A DNA stretch of 64,000 nucleotides. It comes from Sphingobacterium allocomposti. Its GTDB lineage: Bacteria; Bacteroidota; Bacteroidia; Sphingobacteriales; Sphingobacteriaceae. Positions 15,956 through 26,347 of the stretch are shown here, piece by piece (within the stretch, counting starts at the first letter, position 1; each line of letters begins with the position of its first letter). Both the position numbers and the translations under genes were made by a program. The stretch spans positions 99,932 through 163,931 of the forward strand of contig NZ_VNHX01000008.1 in the NCBI RefSeq assembly GCF_008124885.1, written 5' to 3'. Under the pieces are notes generated by a model. That model ran no database searches. It was not told where the DNA came from and saw only the letters and a list, made by a program, of their open reading frames with translations.

Positions 15956-17833
15956 TTAGTTTTTGTTAAATCGTTCCATCAGTTCCTGCAGCGTAATTGT
16001 CACAATGGTGGGCTTCCCATGTATGGAAATATTGGGCGATGCCGTAGCGAAAAGCTTGTCGATCAGCTCCGACATCTCCGTATTGCTTAAGGCTACCCCT
16101 GGCTTAATGGCCGCATTTTTTGCTAAACTTCGTGCTAGGTTCTCTCTTTTATTAAGTTGCAATTCGTCCTTATTGTTTTTGAAATCTTCCAACAGCTGTT
16201 CCAATATCTTCGTCTCGTCGATTCCGGACGCCAGATCGGCAGGGATACCATCGACCACATAGGTGTTCTTCCCGAAAGGGCGCAACTGAAAGCCTAACAG
16301 CTGGATTTCAGGGAGCATGTCTTCCATGAGTGCGAAATCCCCCGGGCTCAGCTCCACGGTTTGCGGAAACAAACTTTGTTGGCTTACTCCCTGGTTGTTT
16401 TCGAGCTGATTCATATAGTGTTCGTAGAGAATACGTTCGTGGGCGGCTTGCTGATCAACCAGCATAAACCCCGAATGTATCTGCGACACGATAAACCGTT
16501 GGTGCAATTGGAAAAACTGCTTCGGGACATCGTTACCTGCCCCCGCGACACGGCCCTCTCCCCCGGCCGTCGTAGCGGTCTCCTCCGGATGAAGCGGCAG
16601 TTGTTCCACGGTGTCGCGCTGGGATATTTGATAGAGCGTATCCCAGTTCTGCGGAATACCGGCCTTCTTCTCGAAACCGGCCGCATACGCGGTAGAACGC
16701 GCGCTGGAAGACGGCTTCCCTTCTTCAAAAGGATTGAAATTCGGATTGAACGATATCGTAGGGGCCTGTATTTCCTCTAATGGCTTTGTCGTGATCAGGT
16801 TGCTAAAACTGGTTTCCTGATTGAAGTCCAGTGTCGGCGCAATATTGTAACGGCCTAAAGAACGCTTCACGGCCGACCGCAATATAGCGTAAATAGCCTT
16901 GTCGTCTTCGTACTTAATCTCTGTCTTCGTCGGATGCACATTGATATCAATCTTTGCCGGATCAATATCAATAAACAGCACGTATAACGGGTAGGTTTCC
17001 GACGGAAGTATCTCCTCGTAGGCATTCATCACAGCGTGGTGAAGATAATGGTCGCGGACGAAGCGGTTGTTGACAAAAAAGAATTGTTCGCCCCGTGTTT
17101 TCTTGGCGAATTCCGGTTTCCCGATGAATCCTTTGATCGAAATAATCGTCGTTTCTTCTTCTACCGGAACCAGCCGCTGGTTATAATTGTTGCCAAACAG
17201 GTGGACAATACGTTGTTTTAGAGTTTCCGACGGCAAATGGAATAGCTCGTTCCCATCGCTATGCAAACTGAAGAAAATTTGAGGGTGGGCCAATGCGACA
17301 CGTTGAAACTCGTCAATGATGTGACGCATTTCCACGGAATTGCTTTTAAGAAAATTGCGTCGGGCCGGAATATTATAAAAAAGATTTTTAACACAGATCG
17401 TTGTACCCGGCGGTAAGGCCTCGGGATGTTGATTAGTAACCTTTGACCCTTCGATTTCCACGATCGTACCAAGCTCATCTTCTACCCTTCGGGTCTTTAA
17501 CTCCACCTGGGCAATAGCAGCAATGGATGCCATGGCCTCCCCACGGAATCCCATTGTACGTATGGCAAATAAGTCTTCTGCTTTCCGTATCTTAGAAGTG
17601 GCGTGCCGCTCAAAGCAAAGCCGTGCGTCCGTCACACTCATGCCGCAACCGTTGTCTATAACCTGTATGAGCGATTTTCCGGCGTCCTTAACGATAAGTT
17701 TTATTTTATCTGCTCCCGCGTCGATCGCGTTTTCAATAAGCTCCTTTACTGCAGAAGCCGGTCGCTGAACAACTTCCCCTGCAGCAATCTGGTTTGCTAC
17801 GGAATCCGGCAGTAACTGTATAATATCTGACAT
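15956..17833 (-). CDS. mutL: DNA mismatch repair protein MutL
   Basis: GHKL ATPase coupling MutS recognition to strand incision. N-terminal motifs: VVQRPASAVKELIENAIDAGAD (motif I, Glu and Asn), QVIDNGCGM (motif II) and GFRGEAMASIAAIAQVELKTR (motif III). The S5-like transducer domain follows (KIDINVHPTKTEIKYED, about 320) and then a variable linker. The C-terminal domain carries FMLVDQQAAHERILYE, the endonuclease-type motif DQHA(x)2E(x)4E with Gln in place of His, and SIHGKPTIV near the end. Length of 625 aa is normal. A minus-strand TAACTTTG box lies at 17841-17848, just above the ATG. Confidence 0.96.
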   Translation of the reverse strand: MSDIIQLLPDSVANQIAAGEVVQRPASAVKELIENAIDAGADKIKLIVKDAGKSLIQVIDNGCGMSVTDARLCFERHATSKIRKAEDLFAIRTMGFRGEAMASIAAIAQVELKTRRVEDELGTIVEIEGSKVTNQHPEALPPGTTICVKNLFYNIPARRNFLKSNSVEMRHIIDEFQRVALAHPQIFFSLHSDGNELFHLPSETLKQRIVHLFGNNYNQRLVPVEEETTIISIKGFIGKPEFAKKTRGEQFFFVNNRFVRDHYLHHAVMNAYEEILPSETYPLYVLFIDIDPAKIDINVHPTKTEIKYEDDKAIYAILRSAVKRSLGRYNIAPTLDFNQETSFSNLITTKPLEEIQAPTISFNPNFNPFEEGKPSSSARSTAYAAGFEKKAGIPQNWDTLYQISQRDTVEQLPLHPEETATTAGGEGRVAGAGNDVPKQFFQLHQRFIVSQIHSGFMLVDQQAAHERILYEHYMNQLENNQGVSQQSLFPQTVELSPGDFALMEDMLPEIQLLGFQLRPFGKNTYVVDGIPADLASGIDETKILEQLLEDFKNNKDELQLNKRENLARSLAKNAAIKPGVALSNTEMSELIDKLFATASPNISIHGKPTIVTITLQELMERFNKN

Positions 17834-18236
17834 ACAAAGGCAAAGTTACAAATTTTCGGGATTAACTTCGCGGCGCCAGCTTTGTTCGGTCGGCTCCGGC
17901 CTTCCCCCGGATGCAACATCGCCGACTTCCTTTTTCGCGTGAAAAGAGGGGTACCGGTTTGTGTACCTGAGGATTATAGACAACGGGAAGATGCTTGTTT
18001 CCAATTCACGGACACCTGTGTTTCGCTGTTCCGATTATCTTTCCCATCGCAGTCCTTTAAAAAATAGTCAACGACGGGAAAGACGCCTCCTTTAAGGTAT
18101 CCCTTTAGTAGAACACGGTATTAAGCTTCCGTCAAACTCCCCGAGAGGCGATGAAAAGAGACATCGACGCGTCGGTATCCCTGTCCCGCTGCGCTTTGCC
18201 CACCGAGAAGCTTGGCGATGACATGTCTGCGGGCGC
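17834..18236. other. 403-base spacer between uvrA and mutL
   Basis: Apart from the mutL -7-like box (CAAAGTTA on the plus strand at 17841-17848) nothing convincing is seen. There are short open frames but none with start context or recognisable protein text, and no strong terminator for uvrA. Confidence 0.6.
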
Positions 18237-21086
18237 TTAAGCCATTTCCAGTTTTAAGAACCGGGCTGTCTCATTGTTTTTCTGTTTAATGAGGTCTTCA
18301 GGGACACCCGCAAACATCAGTTGTCCTCCGTGTTTTCCCCCTTCCGGACCCATATCGATTACCCAGTCGGCCGTTTTTACTACATCGAGATTGTGTTCGA
18401 TGATCAGCACTGTATTTCCACGGTCGACAAGGCGGTTGATGACACCCAACAAAACATTTACATCTTCAAAATGAAGCCCCGTAGTAGGTTCGTCCAGAAT
18501 ATAAAATGTGTTGCCCGTATCTTTTTTTGCCAGCTCTGTGGCCAGTTTCACCCGCTGTGCCTCACCTCCCGACAGGGTAGTCGATGACTGGCCAAGTGTG
18601 ATGTAACCGAGCCCGACATCCTGAAGCGTTTTGATCTTCCGGTAGATCGAAGGGATATGTTCAAAAAATTCAACGGCCTCATCGATACTCATGTCCAGCA
18701 CATCCGATATAGACTTGCCACGGTAACGTACCTCTAGCGTTTCCCGGTTATACCGTTTGCCTTGGCACGTCTCACACGGCACCTGAACATCGGGCAGGAA
18801 GTTCATTTCAATAATTTTCATACCCGCACCCTGACAGGTCTCGCATCGTCCGCCTTTTACATTAAAAGAAAATCTTCCCGGCTTGTAACCGCGGATTTTG
18901 GCTTCGGGCAGCTGAACAAACAAGGTTCGTATATCCGCAAAAACACCGGTATACGTGGACGGGTTGGACCGTGGCGTCCGTCCTATCGGACTTTGGTCGA
19001 TTTCGATGACCTTGTCAATGTGTTCCAGTCCTTCAATGCTGCTATAAGGCATGGGCGTAGCTTTGGCGCGAAAGAAATGCCTGTTGAGTATAGGGTATAA
19101 AGTCCCCGTAATCAAACTGGATTTTCCGGAACCGGAAACGCCGGTTACCAAGATGAGTTTGCCAAGTGGGAAGTCTACGCTGACATTTTTCAGGTTATTG
19201 CCGGTCGCGCCTTTCAAAGAGAGCACCTTCCCGTTGCCATTCCGTCGCTCTGTTGGAATAGCGACCTCCCGCTGTCCATTCAGATAGCTTGCTGTCAGCG
19301 TGTCAGCATTCATAATCTCCTGAGGGGTGCCCTGCGCGACGACCTTACCGCCATGTATGCCGGCTTCAGGCCCCATGTCGATAACGTAGTCGGCATGTAA
19401 AATCATGTCTTTATCGTGCTCAACAACGAGAACGGAGTTGCCGATATCCCGCAGATTCTTCAACGAGTTTATCAGGCGCTCGTTGTCCCGCTGATGCAGT
19501 CCGATACTAGGCTCGTCGAGAATATAAAGCACATTGACCAGCTGAGAGCCTATCTGCGTGGCGAGGCGTATACGCTGCGCCTCTCCCCCGGAAAGGGTTT
19601 TGGACGAACGGTCCAACGTCAGGTAGCTTAATCCCACGTCCAGCAGGAAGCCGATCCTTGCCCGGATTTCTTTCAAAATTTCCGCAGCAATCGTGTTTTG
19701 CCGTTCGTTAAGCCGACTTTCGATATCGGCAAACCAGTCCTGCAAGCTGCTGATGTCCATGCTGGCCAGCTCGTGGATATTCTTTTTATCAATTTTGAAG
19801 TGTAATGACTCCTCTTTAAGACGTGCGCCCCGGCAGGAAGGGCAGGTCACCTTGGCACGGAAGTCGTCGAGCACCGGCGCGTCGTCCGAAGTCTTGCCGT
19901 TTAGCTCTTCCAGCATCTTGAAAATGCCGGAAAATTGTACCTTATACTCTCTTGCACCGTAGCTGCCGTAAGAAATCGTCAGCGGCATAGGCTCTTCTCC
20001 GCCAAATAACAAAATGTCGAGCTGTTCCTCGCTTAGCTTCTCGATAGGCGCCGTAACCGAAAAATCGAGCTTCTTTGCTACGGCCTTCACTACCTGAAAG
20101 GTCCACGATTCGCGGGCGGGGCCAAGAGGCAGGATAGCGCCCTTTTGTATGCTTAACTTTTTATCCGGAATGACGATGTCTTTGTCGATTTCGAATATAT
20201 AGCCCAGACCGTCGCATCTCGGGCAGGCACCATAGGGCGAGTTGAAAGAAAATGTGTTGGGCTGTGGTTCATCATAGGAAATCCCAGATTCTGCATCCAT
20301 CAGATAACGGCTGAAGAAATGCTCCTGACCTTCGGTATTTGCTATTTTTATGATGCCTTTAGCTGTCTTCATCGCCTGCATCACCGAGGTATACAGCCGT
20401 TTCTTGTCGTCTTCACGGGCGTAGAGCCGGTCTACAACAATCTCTATATCGTGGATTTTATAGCGATCGACTTGCATTTTGGGGACGATATCCAAAATTT
20501 CGGCGTCGACGCGTACTTTTGTGTACCCTTGCTTGCGGATCTGTTCAAAAAGCTCACGGTAATGCCCCTTCCGTCCCTTCACGACGGGGGCTAAGATATA
20601 AATCGGCTGGTCGCTGAACTCCTCGAGGATTTTGTCGACAATCTGGTCATCGGACATGCGTTGCATGGGCTTGCCCGTCACGTAGGAGTATGCGTCGCTG
20701 GCGCGGGCATACAGTAGCCGCAGAAAGTCGTATATCTCCGTAATAGTGCCCACCGTTGAACGCGGATTTTTGTTCGTTGTCTTCTGCTCAATGGAAATAA
20801 CGGGGCTTAATCCCGATATCTTGTCCACATCCGGACGCTCCATACCTCCCAGGAACTGGCGGCTGTATGCCGAAAATGTTTCCATGTAACGGCGCTGGCC
20901 TTCCGCATAGATGGTGTCGAAAGCTAAAGACGACTTGCCGCTGCCGCTAAGACCGGTAATCACGACCAGCTCATTGCGCGGAAAGCGGACATCAATGTTC
21001 CGCAGGTTATGCACCCGTGCACCAAATACTTCTATATCACTTTGTTCACCTAAATCGACGTGGTTGTGCTGCTTGGAGGAATTCAT
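18237..21086 (-). CDS. uvrA: Excinuclease ABC subunit UvrA
   Basis: Damage-recognition ATPase of nucleotide excision repair. Two ABC modules are complete: Walker [15 protein letters not shown] and [14 protein letters not shown], signatures [12 protein letters not shown] and [12 protein letters not shown], and Walker [10 protein letters not shown] and FYILDEPT. Zinc modules show paired Cys: [27 protein letters not shown] and [10 protein letters not shown]. The ATG at 21086 ([12 protein letters not shown]) is preferred over a TTG 24 bases upstream. A TACCTTTG box (plus 21115-21122) is correctly placed. About 949 aa, as expected. Confidence 0.97.
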   Translation of the reverse strand: MNSSKQHNHVDLGEQSDIEVFGARVHNLRNIDVRFPRNELVVITGLSGSGKSSLAFDTIYAEGQRRYMETFSAYSRQFLGGMERPDVDKISGLSPVISIEQKTTNKNPRSTVGTITEIYDFLRLLYARASDAYSYVTGKPMQRMSDDQIVDKILEEFSDQPIYILAPVVKGRKGHYRELFEQIRKQGYTKVRVDAEILDIVPKMQVDRYKIHDIEIVVDRLYAREDDKKRLYTSVMQAMKTAKGIIKIANTEGQEHFFSRYLMDAESGISYDEPQPNTFSFNSPYGACPRCDGLGYIFEIDKDIVIPDKKLSIQKGAILPLGPARESWTFQVVKAVAKKLDFSVTAPIEKLSEEQLDILLFGGEEPMPLTISYGSYGAREYKVQFSGIFKMLEELNGKTSDDAPVLDDFRAKVTCPSCRGARLKEESLHFKIDKKNIHELASMDISSLQDWFADIESRLNERQNTIAAEILKEIRARIGFLLDVGLSYLTLDRSSKTLSGGEAQRIRLATQIGSQLVNVLYILDEPSIGLHQRDNERLINSLKNLRDIGNSVLVVEHDKDMILHADYVIDMGPEAGIHGGKVVAQGTPQEIMNADTLTASYLNGQREVAIPTERRNGNGKVLSLKGATGNNLKNVSVDFPLGKLILVTGVSGSGKSSLITGTLYPILNRHFFRAKATPMPYSSIEGLEHIDKVIEIDQSPIGRTPRSNPSTYTGVFADIRTLFVQLPEAKIRGYKPGRFSFNVKGGRCETCQGAGMKIIEMNFLPDVQVPCETCQGKRYNRETLEVRYRGKSISDVLDMSIDEAVEFFEHIPSIYRKIKTLQDVGLGYITLGQSSTTLSGGEAQRVKLATELAKKDTGNTFYILDEPTTGLHFEDVNVLLGVINRLVDRGNTVLIIEHNLDVVKTADWVIDMGPEGGKHGGQLMFAGVPEDLIKQKNNETARFLKLEMA

Positions 21087-21114
21087 GCTTTCTTGTTCTG
21101 AACTTTGCAAGGTA

Positions 21115-21122
21115 CAAAGGTA
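21115..21122 (-). promoter_or_regulatory. -7 promoter box for uvrA
   Basis: Minus-strand TACCTTTG fits TAnnTTTG, 28 bases upstream of the chosen ATG. No strong -33 partner is visible, because the upstream sequence is repeat-derived. Confidence 0.4.
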
Positions 21123-21640
21123 CAGAATTTTAAATTGAGATAGGAGATAGGAGATTTAAGATATGAGATTTTAGATGTGAGATTATTAGTAGTGGAGACG
21201 CAAGATCTTGCGTCTCCACAGCCATCAACCATCAACCATCTGCCATTAGAAGTGGGATCTGAGTAGTTAGTATGGAGAAGTGAGAAATAGGGAATAGACT
21301 GCTTTACATCTTCGCGACTCAACGACTTTACGGCTTATAGCCATTTGCCACTTGCCATCGGCCATCAGAAGTGAGTATTGAGTAGTTAGTATGGAGAAGT
21401 GAGAAATAGGGAATAGACTGCTTTACATCTTCACGACTTTACGACTCAACGACTTTACGGTTTATAGCCATCCGCCATCTGCTATCAGCCATCTGCCATC
21501 CGCCATCAGCCATCCGCCAATAGCTTCACTTCACGACTCAACGACTTTACCGCTAATAGCCATTTGCCATTTGCCATCTGCCATCTGCCATCTGCCATCA
21601 GCCATCCGCCATCCGCCATCATTTGTGTTTAGCCCGGATA
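21123..21640. repeat. Repeat-rich intergenic region with 119-bp tandem units and GCCATC tracts
   Basis: Two long units sharing GAGTAGTTAG...GAATAGACTGCTTTACATCTTC begin at 21261 and 21380, a period of 119 bases. Around and after them lie dozens of copies of six- to seven-base words of the type GCCATC(T/A/C)/GCCATTT, plus repeated ACGACTCAACGACTTTACG. The left part (21131-21186) has short AGAT(A/T)GAGATT-like repeats. No coding potential with protein-like composition is seen. Confidence 0.85.
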
Positions 21641-21680
21641 ATTCTTATCTTAATGGGCACATTTAAAAAAGAACAAAATA

Positions 21681-22178
21681 ATGGCTAAAATTACGTTTAA
21701 AGGTACATCGGTAAATACGCAAGGTGAATTACCAGCAGTGGGGGCGCCGGCGCCCGATTTCTCGTTGACAGCAGGGGATCTCTCGGAGAAAAGTCTCAGC
21801 GATTTCAAAGGAAAGAAGGTGATTTTGAACATCTTCCCGAGCATTGATACCGGTACCTGCGCCGCTTCGGTACGGAAGTTCAACGAAAAAGCGGCGGCAC
21901 TGGACAATACCGTTGTGTTGTGCATTTCCCGCGATCTTCCTTTTGCACAAGGACGTTTCTGTGCTGCAGAAGGTATAGAAAATGTTGTAACGTTGTCCGA
22001 ATACAAGGATAGCAATTTTTCAGATGCGTATGGCGTACGGTTTGCAGACGGGCCGCTGACAGGCTTGTTAAGCCGGTCGGTTGTCGTCGTTAATGAAGAG
22101 GGGAACGTGGCGTATACGGAGCAGGTTGCGGAAACAACCGAGGAGCCCAACTATGAACAGGCGCTTGCAGCCTTGTAG
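21681..22178 (+). CDS. tpx: Thiol peroxidase (atypical 2-Cys peroxiredoxin Tpx)
   Basis: Cytoplasmic peroxiredoxin reducing peroxides, recycled by thioredoxin. The pattern is that of Tpx: GAPAPDFSL, then VILNIFPSIDTGTCAASVRKFN with the peroxidatic Cys at about residue 60, and LPFAQGRFCAAEGIENV with the resolving Cys at about 94. The position after SIDT is usually PVC; here it is GTC. Length of 165 aa is standard. Confidence 0.95.
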   Translation: MAKITFKGTSVNTQGELPAVGAPAPDFSLTAGDLSEKSLSDFKGKKVILNIFPSIDTGTCAASVRKFNEKAAALDNTVVLCISRDLPFAQGRFCAAEGIENVVTLSEYKDSNFSDAYGVRFADGPLTGLLSRSVVVVNEEGNVAYTEQVAETTEEPNYEQALAAL

Positions 22179-22196
22179 TTAGGTGTTCGATATTAA

Positions 22197-22237
22197 GGAT
22201 CAGGTGGTAGAAGTGAATTAAGCTTACCACCTGATCC
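22197..22237. terminator. Bidirectional terminator between tpx and the metZ-like gene
   Basis: Perfect 13-bp stem GGATCAGGTGGTA (22197-22209) with TACCACCTGATCC (22225-22237) and a 15-base loop, between convergent genes. A pyrimidine-rich CTTTCTCTT follows on the plus strand. Confidence 0.75.
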
Positions 22238-22250
22238 CTTTCTCTTACTC

Positions 22251-23423
22251 CTATTTTGATTCTTCCAGTGCTTGCAATATATCTCCGATAATATCTTCTT
22301 TATCCTCAATTCCTACAGAAAGGCGCACGCTGCCCGGCCTGATACCCAAATGTAGCCGTTCCTCTTCACTCAGTTTTGAATGTGTCGTAGATGCGGGATG
22401 GGTGGCGATAGTGCGGGCATCGCCCAAGTTGGAGGTATATAAGATCATCCGTAATGCATCTAGAAAGCGATATGCCCTCTCTTTCCCGCCTTTCACCTCG
22501 AATGTGACAATGCCGCCTCCGGCCCGCATCTGTTTTTTCGCCAACGCGTACTGCGGATGAGAAGGTAAAAATGGATATTTCACATCTGCAATTTCCGGAT
22601 GGCCCTCTAAAGCTTCGGCGAGTGCCAAGGCATTGCTACAATGTCTGTCCATCCGTAGACTCAACGTGTCGAGGCTTTTGGATAGTACCCATGCGTTGAA
22701 GGGAGACATGGCCGGCCCTGTATGTCGGATAAAAAATAGGAGTTGGTCAATAAGGTGTTGCTTCCCTACAATGACGCCGCCCAGGACGCGACCCTGACCG
22801 TCCATATATTTCGTGGCGGAATGTATAGATAGATCGAAACCGTATGTCAGCGGCTTCTGTAGATAGGGAGTGGCGAAACAGTTGTCAATCGCAAAAATGA
22901 TATCAGGGTACTTCGCTTTCAGACCAGCTAAAAATTCCAGGTCTGCAAGCTCTAGCCCCGGATTGGATGGGGATTCCAGAAATACGATCTTCGTATTCGG
23001 CTGGATGGCTTTTTCCCACGCCTCGTTGTCCACCGCATCGACATAGGTGTGCGTTACTCCCCAACGAGGGAAGAGCTGGGTGAAAAGCTGATGTGTCGAC
23101 CCAAAAATGGCCCGCGACGACACGATATGATCTCCCTGTCGGATAAAACCGGCGAAAGAGGCGAAAACAGCCGCCATGCCTGAAGCGAACGCCAAGCCCG
23201 CTTCTGCTTCTTCCAAAATACAGACTTTATTAATAAACTCGGTCGTGTTTGGATTGGCATAGCGGGAATATACCATGCCTTCTTCCTCCTCGGCAAAGAT
23301 AGCACGGCCCTGCTCTGCACTGTCAAAAATAAAACTGGAAGTTAAATAAAGTGGTACAGAATGCTCTCTGGTTGCTGATCTAGGCGCTTGCTCCCGAATG
23401 ATTTTAGATTGATCTTTTTCCAT
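22251..23423 (-). CDS. metZ: Trans-sulfuration family PLP enzyme, probable O-succinyl/acetylhomoserine sulfhydrylase
   Basis: Cys/Met metabolism PLP enzyme of fold type I. FASGMAAVFASFAGFIRQGDHIV is the N-terminal cofactor region, AIDNCFATPYLQKPL the Asp that supports the pyridine ring, and SIHSATKYMDGQGRVLGG the PLP-binding Lys at about residue 205. The C-terminal RPGSVRLSVGIEDKEDIIGDI is typical. Closest in style to MetZ (homoserine ester plus sulfide to homocysteine), but cystathionine gamma-synthase or lyase cannot be fully excluded. The ATG at 23423 is preferred over an upstream TTG. Confidence 0.87.
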   Translation of the reverse strand: MEKDQSKIIREQAPRSATREHSVPLYLTSSFIFDSAEQGRAIFAEEEEGMVYSRYANPNTTEFINKVCILEEAEAGLAFASGMAAVFASFAGFIRQGDHIVSSRAIFGSTHQLFTQLFPRWGVTHTYVDAVDNEAWEKAIQPNTKIVFLESPSNPGLELADLEFLAGLKAKYPDIIFAIDNCFATPYLQKPLTYGFDLSIHSATKYMDGQGRVLGGVIVGKQHLIDQLLFFIRHTGPAMSPFNAWVLSKSLDTLSLRMDRHCSNALALAEALEGHPEIADVKYPFLPSHPQYALAKKQMRAGGGIVTFEVKGGKERAYRFLDALRMILYTSNLGDARTIATHPASTTHSKLSEEERLHLGIRPGSVRLSVGIEDKEDIIGDILQALEESK

Positions 23424-23799
23424 GATGAGCAAATTTAAATCTTTTAGTCTACTAGTTTGATATGTTTTTAATATTTTTTGTGTGGATCGGAGGCGGACGA
23501 ACGGAAAGGCTCCGGTCTTCTGAGCCTCTTCAAAATTTCGTTATTTATTTATGGCAATTTGTTTTACTTACAAAAAAAAGCTATGTTAGCATACTGTTTT
23601 GAAAAGCGGATATTGACTATCCGGACGGGGTAAAATTCCTATGAAAAGAGTAGTATAAACCTATGTAAAGGAGACTATGAATCGGTTTTTACAGAAGTAT
23701 TAAACATAGCATCCGTACTGTTAGCACACGTGTGAATAACCGAGGGAAAGGGCTCATGATGCCATAAAACATGAACAATAATGAATAAATATTAATCAG
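23424..23799. other. 376-base divergent regulatory region
   Basis: Separates metZ-like (minus) from the FadL-like porin (plus). A minus-strand TAAATTTG (plus 23430-23437) would give metZ an almost leaderless transcript. A small hairpin AGGCTC/GAGCCT lies at 23507-23527. No SAM-riboswitch core was recognised. The plus-strand half shows no clear promoter. Confidence 0.5.
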
Positions 23800-25020
23800 A
23801 TGAAAAAAATATTACTCGGACTATTGCTTGCCAGTCCCGGCATATTATGGGCACAAGGGTCTCAGGTAAACACCCAAAGCCAGAAAGCTGTAGGGATGGC
23901 GGGAGCCGGATCAGCGCTGTTTATAGACGAAGCATCTATATTTTACAGTCCGGGGGCATTGGCCAAAATGGACCACAATGCCCTGTCTGTTGGCGCCAGT
24001 GGCGTGATGTACCGTTCTGCATTCAGAGAACTGAATAGCAACGATGTGCACCATACAAAATTCAAGATCACACCACCCTTTGCTGTGTTTGCCGCCCTTG
24101 GGCCAAAAAACTCCTGGTGGAAAGCGGGGATCGGCGTTTATACGCCTTTTGGCGGATCGGTGGATTGGGGAGATCAGTGGCCGGGAAGGTATGAACTGAA
24201 CCATCTGCAGATGCGGGCTATTTATATTCAACCGACGCTGAGTTTCAAGCTTACCGAAAACTTCGGGATAGGTGGCGGATTTGTATACAATGTCGGCTTT
24301 GTTGACCTTTCCCGTTCCATTCCGGCGGCAGGGGCCGACGGGCAACCGGGAAGAGCAGAGCTTTCAGGCGTCGGGACAGGTATGGGATTCAATCTCGGCG
24401 TCCACTATCATTTGGAGGACAACGTGGCAATATCCCTCAGCTACCGTTCGAAGGTTGTCACCAAGCTAAAAGACGGCGACGCGGAGTTTACTGTCCCACC
24501 CGCGCTGGCAGCCTCATTTCCTAACACGACCTTCAACGCAGAGTTACCTTTGCCTGCTTCCTTTAACTTCGGTATCAGCTTCCCTGCTAGCGATAGGGTT
24601 GACATAGCTGCAGATGCTACGTTTATAGGGTACTCTATTTACAAAGAGCTAAATTTCGATTACAAAGACAATACTCCCGCCTTAACAGATACCAGGCAGA
24701 TTAAAAAATATGAGAACGCGCTGTCGGCGAAGGTCGGGGTTAACTATCAAACCACAGACCGTCTGGCGCTTCGTGCCGGCGCAGGGTACGTCTACACACC
24801 CGTCCGTGGACCGTATGTCTCTCCGGAAACACCGGACAATAATCGTCTGATGGGTTCGGTGGGGTTCACGTACGACATCAACGATAAATGGGATATTACC
24901 GGGGCCTATGTTTTTCAGCAGTTGATGGAAAGAACTGTGGCAAGTGCCGCGACAGGCCTTACAGGTACATACAAAACAAATATCCACGCGCCAGGTCTAT
25001 CCTTAACATATAAATGGTAA
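23800..25020 (+). CDS. OmpP1/FadL/TodX family outer membrane transporter
   Basis: Beta-barrel porin for hydrophobic compounds. Signal peptide residues 1-18 (ending LWAQ). The FadL N-terminal hatch text is clear: NTQSQKAVGMAGAGSALFIDEASIFYSPGALAKM. It is followed by alternating barrel strands such as NFGIGGGFVYNVGFV, GFNLGVHYHLEDNVAISLSYRSKV, and the terminal strand HAPGLSLTYKW ending in an aromatic residue as for outer membrane proteins. Its stop codon overlaps the next gene's region by a few bases, implying translational coupling with the SGNH lipoprotein. Such pairs are recurrent in Bacteroidota, suggesting handling of a lipid or ester substrate. Confidence 0.92.
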   Translation: MKKILLGLLLASPGILWAQGSQVNTQSQKAVGMAGAGSALFIDEASIFYSPGALAKMDHNALSVGASGVMYRSAFRELNSNDVHHTKFKITPPFAVFAALGPKNSWWKAGIGVYTPFGGSVDWGDQWPGRYELNHLQMRAIYIQPTLSFKLTENFGIGGGFVYNVGFVDLSRSIPAAGADGQPGRAELSGVGTGMGFNLGVHYHLEDNVAISLSYRSKVVTKLKDGDAEFTVPPALAASFPNTTFNAELPLPASFNFGISFPASDRVDIAADATFIGYSIYKELNFDYKDNTPALTDTRQIKKYENALSAKVGVNYQTTDRLALRAGAGYVYTPVRGPYVSPETPDNNRLMGSVGFTYDINDKWDITGAYVFQQLMERTVASAATGLTGTYKTNIHAPGLSLTYKW

Positions 25021-25025
25021 TCACG

Positions 25026-26324
25026 ATGAATAAAGTATTTAACGACATAAAGGTATACATTGGCATCATATCCATTGTATTGGCGTCGTCCTGTAAGCCT
25101 GAAATTGAAGGGTTTCAGACGTCTTCCGGACAGGCGGACTTTTCTAAATATGTTGCGGTCGGCAACTCGCTGACGGCCGGATATGCTGATGGGGGGCTTT
25201 ACCTGGAGGGACAGCAGGTTGCCTATCCCAATCTGCTCGCCGGGCAGCTTAAAAACGTGGGCGGTGGCGAATTCCGAAGTCCATTCTTTTCGGAAGAGCA
25301 ACGCAACGGCTCGGGGTATCTTCAACTAAAAGCACTTGAAAACGGACAGCCGGTCTTAGAAAACGTGACCTCCAACTTGGCTTACAGAGCGGAAGGAAAG
25401 CTAACAAAATACACCGGCGAGATCGAAAATCTGGGCGTTCCGGGGATGCGTCTCGACCTTTCGGCATTCGCAGAGTTCGGCGCATTGAATATGTACTTTG
25501 AAAGGTTGTTGCCGGACGCCGAAGTGGGCACGAAAACGTATATGGAGTTTGCTGCCCAAAGAAACCACACGTTCTTTACCTTTTGGCTGGGGAACAACGA
25601 TGTCCTTGGTTATGCCATGAATGGAGCTGTCGAAGTTCCGGGAGATCCTACGAAAACGTTGACTGCCGTCGGAACGTTTAGCGCGGTTTATAACAATTTT
25701 ATTAACGCGTTAACAGCGAACCAGCAAAAAGGGGTCGTCGCCACTATACCTGATGTCACGGCAATTCCGTATTTTACTACCGTAACGCGCGCTGCGTTGC
25801 TGGCTGCGGTCAACGCCGGCGGAGCCAATGTGTCTGATATATATATACAAACCGGTGCCGGAACCACCCGCGCAGCAACGGATACAGATCTTTTTGTCCT
25901 TCCGTTCTCCTCCGCAGGCTTGCTAGGCCGGCCGTCCCAAGGAAATCCTGTGCCTTATGGACTGGCTCCTCAGAATCCGGTAGAAAGTAAGTATGTGCTC
26001 GATCCGGCTGAGGTTCAGCTTATTAAAGCGCGGGTAAACGAATTTAACAAGATTATAAAAGAAGTGGCGCAGGCGAAGGGCTTGGCCGTAGCCGACGCGC
26101 ATGCCTATCTAAATCGGGTAAAAAGCCCAGGTATCGTGTATAACGGGATGAGCATCAATGCCGCCTTTATAACCGGGAATGCATTCTCCCTTGATGGCGT
26201 GCATTTAACTCCTATAGGTAACGCACTCATGGCGAATCTCTTCATTGAGGCCATCAACGCGCAATACAAAAGTCGGATACAAAAGGTCGATGTGACGCAA
26301 TATCGCGGAGTGAAATTCCCTTAA
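25026..26324 (+). CDS. SGNH/GDSL hydrolase lipoprotein
   Basis: Lipid-anchored esterase/lipase-like protein. The ATG at 25026 yields a signal ending SIVLASSC (Cys about 22); another ATG at 25014 would add four residues. Block I is VAVGNSLTAGYADGG (catalytic Ser), block III FWLGNNDVLGYAM, and block V SLDGVHLTPIGNALMANL with the catalytic Asp and His. A long insert separates blocks III and V. It starts 5 bases after the FadL stop and is probably its functional partner, releasing hydrophobic products for import (inference). Confidence 0.88.
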   Translation: MNKVFNDIKVYIGIISIVLASSCKPEIEGFQTSSGQADFSKYVAVGNSLTAGYADGGLYLEGQQVAYPNLLAGQLKNVGGGEFRSPFFSEEQRNGSGYLQLKALENGQPVLENVTSNLAYRAEGKLTKYTGEIENLGVPGMRLDLSAFAEFGALNMYFERLLPDAEVGTKTYMEFAAQRNHTFFTFWLGNNDVLGYAMNGAVEVPGDPTKTLTAVGTFSAVYNNFINALTANQQKGVVATIPDVTAIPYFTTVTRAALLAAVNAGGANVSDIYIQTGAGTTRAATDTDLFVLPFSSAGLLGRPSQGNPVPYGLAPQNPVESKYVLDPAEVQLIKARVNEFNKIIKEVAQAKGLAVADAHAYLNRVKSPGIVYNGMSINAAFITGNAFSLDGVHLTPIGNALMANLFIEAINAQYKSRIQKVDVTQYRGVKFP

Positions 26325-26347
26325 AACGGCCTTTTAGCTATTACATG

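Noticed and set aside
17834..18236. Small gene between mutL and uvrA
   Set aside because: A 61-aa plus-strand frame exists, but it has no RBS-like leader, no conserved-looking text and runs into the intergenic A/T region.
21123..21640. CRISPR array upstream of uvrA
   Set aside because: Repeats are short words and two 119-bp units, without constant-length repeats and unique spacers, and no cas genes are present.
23424..23799. SAM-type riboswitch upstream of the metZ-like gene
   Set aside because: Sulfur genes often have one, but no conserved core or long stems were seen; only a 6-bp hairpin and a close -7 box.
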